Positions 17,260-24,119 of a stretch of 64,000 nt of DNA are shown here, in pieces. The position numbers and the translations under genes were made by a program. The stretch comes from Cytophagales bacterium (lineage in GTDB: Bacteria > Bacteroidota > Bacteroidia > Cytophagales > Cyclobacteriaceae), in contig JADBYQ010000059.1 of the NCBI GenBank assembly GCA_020402945.1, positions 1-64,000 on the forward strand. Direction: 5' to 3'. The first letter of the stretch is position 1; each line of letters starts with the position of its first letter. The notes beneath the pieces were generated by a model that saw only the letters and a program-made list of their open reading frames with translations, did not search any database and had not been told where the DNA came from.

Positions 17260-18296
17260 ATTTTTTCTGGCAGAGTAAGTTGCACGGTAAAATGATTTTC
17301 CTCAATAGTTGTAGTCAATAAATCATTTCTCGCATAAAGTAAATAAAGTCTCCTTTTGAGACCGTTTAGTCCAAAGCCACTTCCTTCTGCCGGTTGCATG
17401 TCTGCATCAAAAGGATTAGAGATGATTATCTGAAGCGAATCACCAATCCGTTGGGTCTGCATTCGAATAACAACACTGTCTGTGGTGCCGTATAACCCGA
17501 ATTTAATGGCGTTTTCTACCAACGGCTGTATCAACAAAGGCGGAATCAACCAGAGTTTTATTTGTTCATCACAATCTATTTGCACATCCAATCGATGCCC
17601 AAAACGCACTTTCTCAATGGAGAGATACAATTGAAGATAGACCAACTCTTGGTAAAGGGTAATCCAATGCTCGTCTGCTCTCTTGAGAGTTGTCCGCAAA
17701 AAATCTGAAAGCTGCTGAACCATGTCACGCGCTCTTGAAGGGTTGACTAAAATCAGTGCGTTGATGGAATTTAAACTATTGAATAGAAAATGTGGCTGTA
17801 GCTGTAGCTGCAATTTTTGAAGTTCAGCATCGCGCATCATTACCTCGTTGGTTGTTTGCTGACTGACGGACTCTTGAAGTTCCTTCATCTGCTTGAAAAA
17901 CAAATAGGCCATGCCATAGCCGAAAGTAATCAGAAATGTGATGGCAAGACGAATGGGAATGGCTTGAGAATTGAATTGGCTATACAAGTCATTGCCGGTA
18001 GCGAGTTTAACATAAATTTGTTGCGCTACCCATTGACATAAAAACGCTACCACAAAACTTAGTCCTACCACATATTGGTACTTGCTGGCTTTGGGTGTGT
18101 ACCGATTCAATATCGTTTCCAAAAGCACCACGGAAAAACCTGCACAGACCACCGAGACAAGTGAGTCTATTGCAGCCGTTTTCAAATCGAAGCCAAACCA
18201 ATTGACAAGCACCGCAATATTGGCTAAACCCCACATCGCACCAAAACCAAGCATCAGCAATCTGGCAACTACCTTAGAAGATCGACTCAATCGCAT
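17256..18296 (-). CDS. LytS-type sensor histidine kinase
   Basis: A 346-residue membrane kinase with four hydrophobic helices in the first 145 residues and no separate sensor domain. The phospho-acceptor motif is LQPHFLFNSLNSINALIL (about 168-185). N-box: LVENAIKFGLYG. G-box: GSGFGLNGLKRRLYLLY. A short coiled coil (KQMKELQESVSQQTTNEV) links membrane and catalytic parts. It is coupled to the LytTR gene by a 4-bp overlap and follows the DUF4288 gene by 42 bp. With the LiaF-like gene upstream it probably makes an envelope-stress circuit, comparable in logic to LiaFSR but using LytTR output. Confidence 0.92.
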   Translation of the reverse strand: MRLSRSSKVVARLLMLGFGAMWGLANIAVLVNWFGFDLKTAAIDSLVSVVCAGFSVVLLETILNRYTPKASKYQYVVGLSFVVAFLCQWVAQQIYVKLATGNDLYSQFNSQAIPIRLAITFLITFGYGMAYLFFKQMKELQESVSQQTTNEVMMRDAELQKLQLQLQPHFLFNSLNSINALILVNPSRARDMVQQLSDFLRTTLKRADEHWITLYQELVYLQLYLSIEKVRFGHRLDVQIDCDEQIKLWLIPPLLIQPLVENAIKFGLYGTTDSVVIRMQTQRIGDSLQIIISNPFDADMQPAEGSGFGLNGLKRRLYLLYARNDLLTTTIEENHFTVQLTLPEKI

Positions 18297-18338
18297 GGGT
18301 GACTCGTTTTTTTGTTGGGTCAGGTCTTATAACCGCTA

Positions 18339-18674
18339 CTACAACGCCTGCTGCAATCTACTCGCTTTTGCTTTTATTTTCGCCAAATAATCGTTGACAT
18401 TTTCCGGCTCTTCCGTAGAGGAGTAAAGTTCATCTCCGTCTTCCATAGAGGTGATGGAGCAAAGGTCTACTACATTAATAAACTTCCACTGAACGGATTC
18501 TTTTCGTTCGTTTAGAAAAGAACACTCGCCCAATTTGCCGAGTATGCTTGCTTTTTCTTTTGCCCATGCAAACTCATCGGCTCGAATTAATCTCATTTGC
18601 TCGTCAAACTGAGGTGAATGGTTTCCATTTCCGCTGATCACCTGATAGACAAACTTGGCCAAATACCATTTCAT
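18339..18674 (-). CDS. DUF4288 domain-containing protein
   Basis: A 111-residue protein of the DUF4288 family (start MKWYLAKFVYQVISGNG, then FDEQMRLIRADEFAWAKEKA). ATG at 18674 is preferred over an upstream in-frame start because DUF4288 proteins begin almost directly with the KWYxAKxVY strand. There is no signal peptide or membrane segment. Residues 28-60 look like an alpha/beta segment, and the tail is acidic with a closing helix (VNDYLAKIKAKASRLQQ). Function is unknown for the family. It lies between the LiaF-like gene and the LytS kinase gene on the same strand, though an 83-bp inverted-repeat element separates it from the former. Confidence 0.75.
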   Translation of the reverse strand: MKWYLAKFVYQVISGNGNHSPQFDEQMRLIRADEFAWAKEKASILGKLGECSFLNERKESVQWKFINVVDLCSITSMEDGDELYSSTEEPENVNDYLAKIKAKASRLQQAL

Positions 18675-18706
18675 GTTCAGTTGCAATTTGTGGTGAATTA
18701 TCAAGT

Positions 18707-18789
18707 CTGGACTTACGCTAACTAATCTGAATTCCTCTGACTAGCCTTTAATCTATTCACGATGCCATTTTTGTTTCGCGTAAGTCCAG
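18707..18789. repeat. 83-bp element bounded by 12-bp perfect inverted repeats
   Basis: CTGGACTTACGC at 18707-18718 and GCGTAAGTCCAG at 18778-18789 are exact reverse complements around 59 bp of AT-rich sequence without a gene. It fits a miniature inverted-repeat element or a deleted insertion sequence, sitting between the LiaF-like and DUF4288 genes. No clear target duplication flanks it. A long-stem RNA hairpin is the alternative. Confidence 0.55.
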
Positions 18790-18793
18790 TGAT

Positions 18794-19537
18794 TTAGTAG
18801 CTTTTTATTTCTACACCCCCAAACATACAGACACCTGTTAGCACTAGTTTCTTCTCGAGCGAAAAGGAAGAAGGATCTTTGCGCTTGTCTTCTACCCCAC
18901 CTAAAATGGCCGATATGTTTGTTTTCACTTCCCAGTTGGCAGGCACAATTAGCTTCACCCCTCCAAAGATAGAAACTACATCTACCACCACAGGTCCTTG
19001 AATATCCGCTTGAGACAAATCTAAGTCTGAGCCTCCAAAGATGGCAGTCATTTGCCCGCCTTTAAAATTCTTTGAAAAAATCTTTCGGTTACTTCCGCCA
19101 AATATAGAGGTGATATCGATGCCCTCATCACCGGAAGAAGAGCCGCTCACGAAATCACTTTTTTTTTCATCACCACCTATCCAACTCTTGCGCGCCTCAC
19201 TGGCCGACTTAGAGAGTACTGATCGCGATAGAATAACCAATCCAACTGTGATGATGATAACAGGGAATACATACCTGCGAACTTCAAAATCAATTCCTGG
19301 TATATCTTCGATCAAAAAGAAAGAACCTACAATGATCAAAACGATCCAACCGATACCCTGAAAGTTTTTGCGCAACCCAACGGCTACCCCGATGGCAATC
19401 AAAAGCGTCTTCCACGAGATCAGCCAATACGGAACGAGGTCATAGTCTAGCCGATCAAGCAATAGCATTGCCCCTACCGCTACGACAATAATGCCCAGCC
19501 AGAAGCTGTTTCCAAATTTTGTGTTTTGCTTTTCCAT
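18794..19537 (-). CDS. LiaF-like membrane protein (cell-wall stress response family)
   Basis: A 247-residue protein with three or four N-terminal hydrophobic helices (DUF5668/LiaI-like: FWLGIIVVAVGAMLLLDRLD) and a C-terminal LiaF-type beta-helix domain (about 165-247) built on repeated SIFGGS, AIFGGSDLDLS, SIFGGVKLIVP and AILGGVE turns. In Firmicutes LiaF restrains the LiaS kinase; here a LytS/LytTR pair is encoded downstream on the same strand. The start at 19537 is chosen because the ORF upstream of it reads through the promoter region. Direct repeats at 19616-19648 lie 79-111 bp upstream. Role in stress sensing is inferred. Confidence 0.85.
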   Translation of the reverse strand: MEKQNTKFGNSFWLGIIVVAVGAMLLLDRLDYDLVPYWLISWKTLLIAIGVAVGLRKNFQGIGWIVLIIVGSFFLIEDIPGIDFEVRRYVFPVIIITVGLVILSRSVLSKSASEARKSWIGGDEKKSDFVSGSSSGDEGIDITSIFGGSNRKIFSKNFKGGQMTAIFGGSDLDLSQADIQGPVVVDVVSIFGGVKLIVPANWEVKTNISAILGGVEDKRKDPSSFSLEKKLVLTGVCMFGGVEIKSY

Positions 19538-19615
19538 AATTGTGTTATTGTTTGTCAAATGTAACGGGACAAACCGCTTAGAAAATAAGGGAAAAAGGCT
19601 AGCGACCGGAAAAAG

Positions 19616-19648
19616 TCGGTGAAACCAGAGGTTTATATCGGTGAAACC
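19616..19648 (-). promoter_or_regulatory. Candidate LytTR binding site (two 11-bp direct repeats)
   Basis: TCGGTGAAACC occurs at 19616-19626 and again, identically, at 19638-19648, exactly 22 bp apart. LytTR-domain regulators bind direct repeats about two helical turns apart, and a LytTR gene ends this same run of genes. The site is 79-111 bp upstream of the LiaF-like gene. It could equally serve the divergent HigBA promoter about 30 bp away. Confidence 0.5.
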
Positions 19649-19676
19649 GGAAATGCCTTTTACAGACACCTGAGTG

Positions 19677-19707
19677 TTGGCAAATTGCCATCAATCTATT
19701 AACTTTG
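19677..19707 (+). promoter_or_regulatory. higBA promoter with overlapping operator
   Basis: TTG (19677-19679), 20 bp, then TAACTTTG (19700-19707) fits the Bacteroidetes -33/-7 consensus (TTG and TAnnTTTG). The near-perfect palindrome TGGCA-AAT-TGCCA (19678-19690) covers the -33 element, as expected for autorepression by the antitoxin. The toxin GTG start at 19711 is only 3 bp after the -7 element, so the transcript may be leaderless. Confidence 0.6.
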
Positions 19708-19710
19708 AGT

Positions 19711-20010
19711 GTGAACGTAATAAAACGACAAGCAATAGAACAGTTTTATCTCCGACATCCAGATGTAAAAACGTCTCTCAACACGTGGTTCGCAACCTGT
19801 AAAAAGGCCGAATGGAAATCGTACCACGAACTGCAACTCGATTATCCCGAGGCGTTTCCGGTCGGAGACAATAGGGTAGTCTTCGATATTAAAGGAAACA
19901 AATATCAGCTTGTCGCGAGAGTTTTATTTGTGTTTAAACAGGTTCAAATCAAGTGGGTAGGCACTCATGCCGAATATGACAAAATCGATGTAAAAAAAGT
20001 TAACTGCTAA
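19711..20010 (+). CDS. higB: HigB-family type II toxin
   Basis: A 99-residue toxin of the HigB family, ribosome-associated mRNA endonucleases of the RelE fold. The sequence matches the family throughout: RQAIEQFYLRHPDVKTSLNT, WFATCKKAEWKSYHEL, NRVVFDIKGNKYQLVARV and VQIKWVGTHAEYDKID. The start is GTG at 19711, matching the usual family N-terminus; a TTG two codons upstream is less likely because it lies in the -7 box. The antitoxin gene starts 2 bp after the stop. Toxin-first order is characteristic of higBA. Confidence 0.92.
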   Translation: MNVIKRQAIEQFYLRHPDVKTSLNTWFATCKKAEWKSYHELQLDYPEAFPVGDNRVVFDIKGNKYQLVARVLFVFKQVQIKWVGTHAEYDKIDVKKVNC

Positions 20011-20012
20011 TT

Positions 20013-20456
20013 ATGTGGACCATTATAAAAACAAAAAAAGAGTATGAACTTGCCACTAAGCGGCTCGAAGAATTGTCTACGAACCCTCCTGAAGAAAACT
20101 CACAAGAAGGTCGTGAATTGATGCTTCTTGGCTATTTGATCGATCAATATGAAGAACGAACATTTGAAGTTGAATACCCGCAACCTATTGATGCGATCAA
20201 AATAAGAATGGAAGATTTAGGACTAAAAATCACCGATCTCTTGAACATATTTGGCGACAGGGGAACTGCCTCGAAAGTGCTCAACAATCAACGTGGACTT
20301 TCGCTATCTATGATTCGCCAGTTGGCAGATCGATTGTCTCTACCGGTGAGTCTTCTCATTCAGCCAACGGGTTTGCACAAGAAGTCTGACAAAAAAAGAA
20401 AATCCGCCCACGTAATGGAGCCTCGGGAAATTTACAAGAAAAGAAAAAAGGCGTAA
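20013..20456 (+). CDS. higA: HigA-family antitoxin with helix-turn-helix
   Basis: A 147-residue antitoxin. The N-terminal part (about 1-65) is helical and should wrap the toxin. The helix-turn-helix (about 70-120) reads AIKIRMEDLGLKITDLLN, then GTASKVLNNQRGLSLSMIRQ and LADRLSLPVSLLI. The tail (about 122-147) is very Lys/Arg-rich and may add non-specific DNA contact. It is encoded 2 bp after HigB. It probably represses the pair through the palindrome at 19678-19690. Confidence 0.92.
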   Translation: MWTIIKTKKEYELATKRLEELSTNPPEENSQEGRELMLLGYLIDQYEERTFEVEYPQPIDAIKIRMEDLGLKITDLLNIFGDRGTASKVLNNQRGLSLSMIRQLADRLSLPVSLLIQPTGLHKKSDKKRKSAHVMEPREIYKKRKKA

Positions 20457-20463
20457 CGCAAGT

Positions 20464-21024
20464 TTACTGCGTTATCTTCGATACAATCTCCTGGTCCAAA
20501 GGCTTTACTTTAGGTGGAAAGAATCCCACTACATTGCCACTTTTATCGATTACATACTTACAAAAATTCCAGGAGGGTGATTTGCCTGACTTCGCTTCCA
20601 GCCACTTGTAGAGAGGCGATTTATCTTTGCCCTTCACCGATATCTTTTCGAACATCTGAAATTTTACTCCGTAGTTACGCTGACAAAACGTAGCAATCTC
20701 TTCATTACCACCCGGCTCTTGCCATAAAAAATTGTTGGCCGGAAAACCCAACACAGCTACTTTATCGCCATATAGTTCATGAAGCTTTTCCAAGTCTTCG
20801 TACTGATAGGTGAATCCACATTTGGAAGCGGTGTTGACGATGAGTAAGTTTTTGCCTTTATACTGCGCAAAATCTATTTCCTTTCCATCTAGCGATTTTA
20901 GTTTAAAATCATAGATCGATCCGGAAACCTCTTTCTGGTTAAGGCCGGCCAATTTGTTGGAAAGAAATGAAGCAAGTCCCATAGCAGTAATAATTAAAAA
21001 GGTGATACCTATTATTTTTTTCAT
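20464..21024 (-). CDS. Glutathione peroxidase-like thiol peroxidase (copy 2)
   Basis: A 186-residue thioredoxin-fold peroxidase reducing peroxides. It has an N-terminal membrane or signal segment (IIGITFLIITAMGLASFLSN). The catalytic residues are present: Cys in NTASKCGFTYQY, Gln in WQEPGGNEE, and Trp-Asn in SWNFCKYV. A further Cys in EEIATFCQRNYGV is at the resolving position of thioredoxin-dependent forms, so thioredoxin is the likely reductant rather than glutathione. Its start overlaps the stop of the paralogous gene by 4 bp. Copy 2 has FLWQEP where copy 1 has the commoner FGGQEP. Confidence 0.9.
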   Translation of the reverse strand: MKKIIGITFLIITAMGLASFLSNKLAGLNQKEVSGSIYDFKLKSLDGKEIDFAQYKGKNLLIVNTASKCGFTYQYEDLEKLHELYGDKVAVLGFPANNFLWQEPGGNEEIATFCQRNYGVKFQMFEKISVKGKDKSPLYKWLEAKSGKSPSWNFCKYVIDKSGNVVGFFPPKVKPLDQEIVSKITQ

Positions 21025-21518
21025 TTCAATTCACTCAAGATCGCGTCATCTCCGGGGTTGACACCCGATGCAAAAAATTTCACCGTGCCGTCAGGCTTCA
21101 CTAAATACTTGCAAAAGTTCCAACTCGGCTCTTTGCCTGTTTTTTCTTTTAAGAATTGATAGAGCGGATGTTGGTCACTCCCCTTCACCGAAATTTTCTC
21201 GAACATCTGAAAAGTAACACCATAGTTCTTTTTGCAGAACGAAGCAATCTGTGCGTTGCTGCCCGGCTCTTGCCCTCCGAAATTATTAGCCGGAAACCCA
21301 AGAATAGTGATTTTGCTACCAAACTGCTGATGTAATTCCTGCAAATCAGCATATTGAGGAGTATATCCACATTCTGATGCGGTATTTACAATCAACAAGG
21401 TCTTTCCTTTGTACTGGACAAAATCCGTCACATTGCCGTCCAGGGATCTGATCTTAAAGTCATAAATAGAGCTAACTGCAGTGTTCATAAATAGTAGTAA
21501 GATAAATAGTGTTTTCAT
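21021..21518 (-). CDS. Glutathione peroxidase-like thiol peroxidase (copy 1)
   Basis: A 165-residue peroxidase of the same family as the next gene, with a short signal peptide (TLFILLLFMNTAVSS). Catalytic Cys is in NTASECGYTPQY, Gln in FGGQEPGSNAQ, and Trp-Asn in SWNFCKYL. The resolving Cys is in IASFCKKNYGV. The two products look more than half identical over their shared length, so they arose by tandem duplication, and the 4-bp overlap keeps them coupled. Both have an exported or membrane-anchored N-terminus, which places them in the periplasm. It sits 55 bp past the M20 gene-end relic. Confidence 0.9.
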   Translation of the reverse strand: MKTLFILLLFMNTAVSSIYDFKIRSLDGNVTDFVQYKGKTLLIVNTASECGYTPQYADLQELHQQFGSKITILGFPANNFGGQEPGSNAQIASFCKKNYGVTFQMFEKISVKGSDQHPLYQFLKEKTGKEPSWNFCKYLVKPDGTVKFFASGVNPGDDAILSELK

Positions 21519-21572
21519 ATAGCGGTTTATGCTAAATTAACACCAATCCTTTTAAAAAGTTGCTGTTCACCC

Positions 21573-21645
21573 TTATTTTCTGTAATCCAAGACAGGCTTC
21601 CTACTACCATGCTGATGCTCATATATAAATTTTTCGCCCACACCC
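21573..21645 (-). pseudogene. C-terminal relic of a second M20 amidohydrolase gene
   Basis: On the minus strand this stretch reads KGVGEKFIYEHQHGSRKP then VLDYRK and a TAA stop at 21573-21575. The intact M20 gene nearby ends KRAGEKFVYEPLLGDRKP then ALDYRR. By hand the DNA is about 70% identical over 67 bp without gaps. Homology stops at the end of the AbiC-like gene, whose stop codon lies within the edge of the relic. It is best read as the remaining tail of a lost M20 paralogue. Confidence 0.8.
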
Positions 21646-22482
21646 TTAATCACCTGCTTTCATGTTGTTCATTATTTGCTGATGACTTACGTTTTGTAAA
21701 ACTACTTCTTTAAAAAGAGCATCTCGGTAAAAATAGAAGTAAGGTACTGGAAACACACTTCCTAAATGCAAATGATAGTAAAGTATCTTTCTTTCTATTT
21801 CGCTAATCTGAGCAAAGTAGATTTTTAAATATTTATGTTGATTTGGGGGTCTTTTCTTTTGCGAACAAATAAATTCTGTAAAAGCATTAAAGTGCTTTAA
21901 ATATGAATCAAAATCCTGCTCAACGAATACTCTCGCTTTAGTATGATAAGCAATTTTCATCGCATTCAGATCATTGGTTTCATCGACAGCTTGAACAATT
22001 TTAGAATATGCATTGATTAACGTAGCTGATCGACCTATGATATCTTTATTTATTCCTATATGTATCGAAAGCATGTTAAAGAAGGTATTCTCAAATCTCT
22101 GGTTCTTTAAGGTTTGATTTTGCTTTTGAAATTCCTTACGAGAAAGCTCGAGTTCTTTGTTTGATATTTCGATTTGATCACGAGTTTGCTTTAATTCTCG
22201 AATTTGATTTCTTAAACTCCTTCTGGCAATCTCCAAATCCCTACGTTGAAGATATATTGTTATAAGAAGTCCGATAACAGTAACGCCAGAAAAAAAAGAA
22301 GTTAGGACACCGAAGCTGTCGCCAAATTGACCGACCTTATCAGTCGAGTACTCAATATGTAAAAAGATTATTAGACAGATAACGAAACCAAATAGAGTGG
22401 AAAAAATCCTTAACAGCAGTTTTGGATTTAGCAACTTATCAATTAGATTGTTTTCGCTTGCCATCTGTAAATCAGAAAACAT
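21646..22482 (-). CDS. Putative AbiC-like phage abortive infection membrane protein
   Basis: A 278-residue protein resembling the putAbiC family (PF16872). Two N-terminal membrane helices (about residues 22-45 and 58-82) are followed by a long coiled coil (about 84-130, many Leu/Glu/Lys/Arg heptads) and then the family signature RFENTFFNMLSIHIGIN (about 131-147). The C-terminal part is helical with many aromatic residues. The gene is more AT-rich than its neighbours. Its ATG lies 7 bp after the M20 stop, and the last two Arg codons of that gene form AGGAGG, a strong ribosome site rare in this window. Phage defence is inferred from the family name only. Confidence 0.65.
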   Translation of the reverse strand: MFSDLQMASENNLIDKLLNPKLLLRIFSTLFGFVICLIIFLHIEYSTDKVGQFGDSFGVLTSFFSGVTVIGLLITIYLQRRDLEIARRSLRNQIRELKQTRDQIEISNKELELSRKEFQKQNQTLKNQRFENTFFNMLSIHIGINKDIIGRSATLINAYSKIVQAVDETNDLNAMKIAYHTKARVFVEQDFDSYLKHFNAFTEFICSQKKRPPNQHKYLKIYFAQISEIERKILYYHLHLGSVFPVPYFYFYRDALFKEVVLQNVSHQQIMNNMKAGD

Positions 22483-22489
22483 GGTTTAA

Positions 22490-23914
22490 CTACCTCCTAT
22501 AATCCAAAGCCGGCTTCCGATCACCCAACAAAGGCTCATAAACAAATTTTTCGCCCGCGCGCTTTTTAAATTCGAGCCAAGCCTCTTCCGTTATTTTTGG
22601 GTCTGTGAATGCATCGACCATCGATGCTGCTAAGGTCTTGGCTGCCACCAGCATTCCCTTGCTGCCAATACTTGTGCCACCCGCGGCCACGGCCTGCCAG
22701 CTATGGGCAGCTGTGCCCGGCACCCACGTTGCGGTGGAAAGGCCTGCCGTAGGCACTATCCAACTTACGTCACCCACATCTGTGCTGCCACCTGCCCCAC
22801 CTTCTCTAACTTCAAATTTTTCAATCGTGGATGTAGCAGTAATAGGCGGTGGTGATGAGAATGTCTGTTGTATTTTGGTAGCAAATTCCTTTTCCGAATC
22901 AGAAAGAGTGTACCCACCCACTAACTGCAAATTAGTGTTGACCACTTTTGCCAACGTCTCATTGTAAAGAAGGTCGTAGGTGCCGCCTGTTAGCTCTACT
23001 TCGTACCGGGTGCCGGTGCCAATCGCTGCGCCCTGAGCCGCCTGCGTGACACGCTCCCATGTAGCTTTTACTTGTTCCCTGTTAGGGTGACGTACATAAT
23101 AGTAAACTTCAGCAAACGCTGGGACTACATTAGGCGCTTCGCCACCTCGCGTAATTACGTAGTGAATTCTTGTTTTTTCGTTTACATGTTCGCGCAACAT
23201 GTTTACCATGTTATTCATCGCTTCCACAGCATCTAGTGCCGAACGCCCACGCTCGGGCGAACCTGCTGCATGGCTGGCGACTCCATAGAAACGAAACTTG
23301 CCTGACTTGTTGGCAAGTGCGCTCCCAAAAGCGGCTGAGTTGGTTGCACCCGGATGCCAATGAAAAACTAAATCTACATTTTTAAAAAACCCATCACGCA
23401 CCATATATACTTTGCCTGATCCTCCTTCTTCGGCAGGACAGCCATAAAATTTAATAGTTCCCGATTTTTTAGTCGCCACTAACCAATTTTTTACGGCTAT
23501 GGCTGCAGCAGCAGATGCAGTACCAAACAAATGATGACCACATGCATGCCCTGCTTTTTGTCCTACGATCGGTTTTAGTTCTGGCACCGCCTCTTGCGAA
23601 ACACCGGGCAATGCATCAAACTCACCTAACACGGCAATGACTGGTTTACCCGATCCGGCAGTAGCGATGAACGCGGTGGGCTCGCCAGCGATGCCTGCCT
23701 CAATAGAGAAACCAGCATCTTTTAAAGTCTGCTGAAGCAGCGCAGAACTTTTTTCTTCCTGATAACCCACTTCGGCAAATTCCCAAATCTTTTTTGCCGT
23801 GCCTGAGTAAAGCTCATTTTTTTCATCAATTGATTTTATGACGGCTTGCTTTGATGTTTGCGAGAAAGCAAAATTTGCAATTGCCAAAAGGAAGAAAGTC
23901 TGAATAAATTTCAT
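22490..23914 (-). CDS. M20-family amidohydrolase (AbgB-like), exported
   Basis: A 474-residue zinc hydrolase of the M20 peptidase family, closest in layout to AbgB/p-aminobenzoyl-glutamate hydrolase. It has a signal peptide (KFIQTFFLLAIANFAFS). Metal ligands are visible: Asp in GEFDALPG, His pair in HACGHHLFGT, Glu pair in PAEEGGSGK, His in FHWHPG. A dimerisation domain sits in the middle (SHAAGSPERGRSALDAVEAM). The end of the gene carries AGGAGG that probably serves the AbiC-like gene behind it, and a diverged copy of the same gene end lies beyond that gene. The peptide or amide substrate is unknown. Confidence 0.92.
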   Translation of the reverse strand: MKFIQTFFLLAIANFAFSQTSKQAVIKSIDEKNELYSGTAKKIWEFAEVGYQEEKSSALLQQTLKDAGFSIEAGIAGEPTAFIATAGSGKPVIAVLGEFDALPGVSQEAVPELKPIVGQKAGHACGHHLFGTASAAAAIAVKNWLVATKKSGTIKFYGCPAEEGGSGKVYMVRDGFFKNVDLVFHWHPGATNSAAFGSALANKSGKFRFYGVASHAAGSPERGRSALDAVEAMNNMVNMLREHVNEKTRIHYVITRGGEAPNVVPAFAEVYYYVRHPNREQVKATWERVTQAAQGAAIGTGTRYEVELTGGTYDLLYNETLAKVVNTNLQLVGGYTLSDSEKEFATKIQQTFSSPPPITATSTIEKFEVREGGAGGSTDVGDVSWIVPTAGLSTATWVPGTAAHSWQAVAAGGTSIGSKGMLVAAKTLAASMVDAFTDPKITEEAWLEFKKRAGEKFVYEPLLGDRKPALDYRR

Positions 23915-23987
23915 TGCATACGGTTTAGGTTACATAAAGGTAAAGCATTCCGTAGTAAACGACCAACCACTTATCAAAACTTTCGAG

Positions 23988-24020
23988 TTGTTATCAGATA
24001 TTTTCTTAGCTTTAGTTTTG
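23988..24020 (+). promoter_or_regulatory. Candidate promoter of the amidohydrolase gene
   Basis: TTG (23988-23990) and TAGTTTTG (24013-24020) fit the Bacteroidetes -33 and -7 consensus, though the 22-bp spacing is about 2 bp longer than usual. It would give a leader of roughly 90 nt before the ATG at 24120. Confidence 0.4.
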
Positions 24021-24119
24021 CCAACTTAAACACTATGAAATGGCCATTAAATTGTCTACTCCCAACGGCATGATAATTCTGACCATTCCATGTGACCTTA
24101 AAAAACTAAACACTAACAC

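Noticed and set aside
19711-24000. Defence island
   Set aside because: HigBA and the AbiC-like gene are separated by housekeeping-type peroxidase genes, and no other defence genes cluster with them. The restriction-modification gene is 40 kb away.
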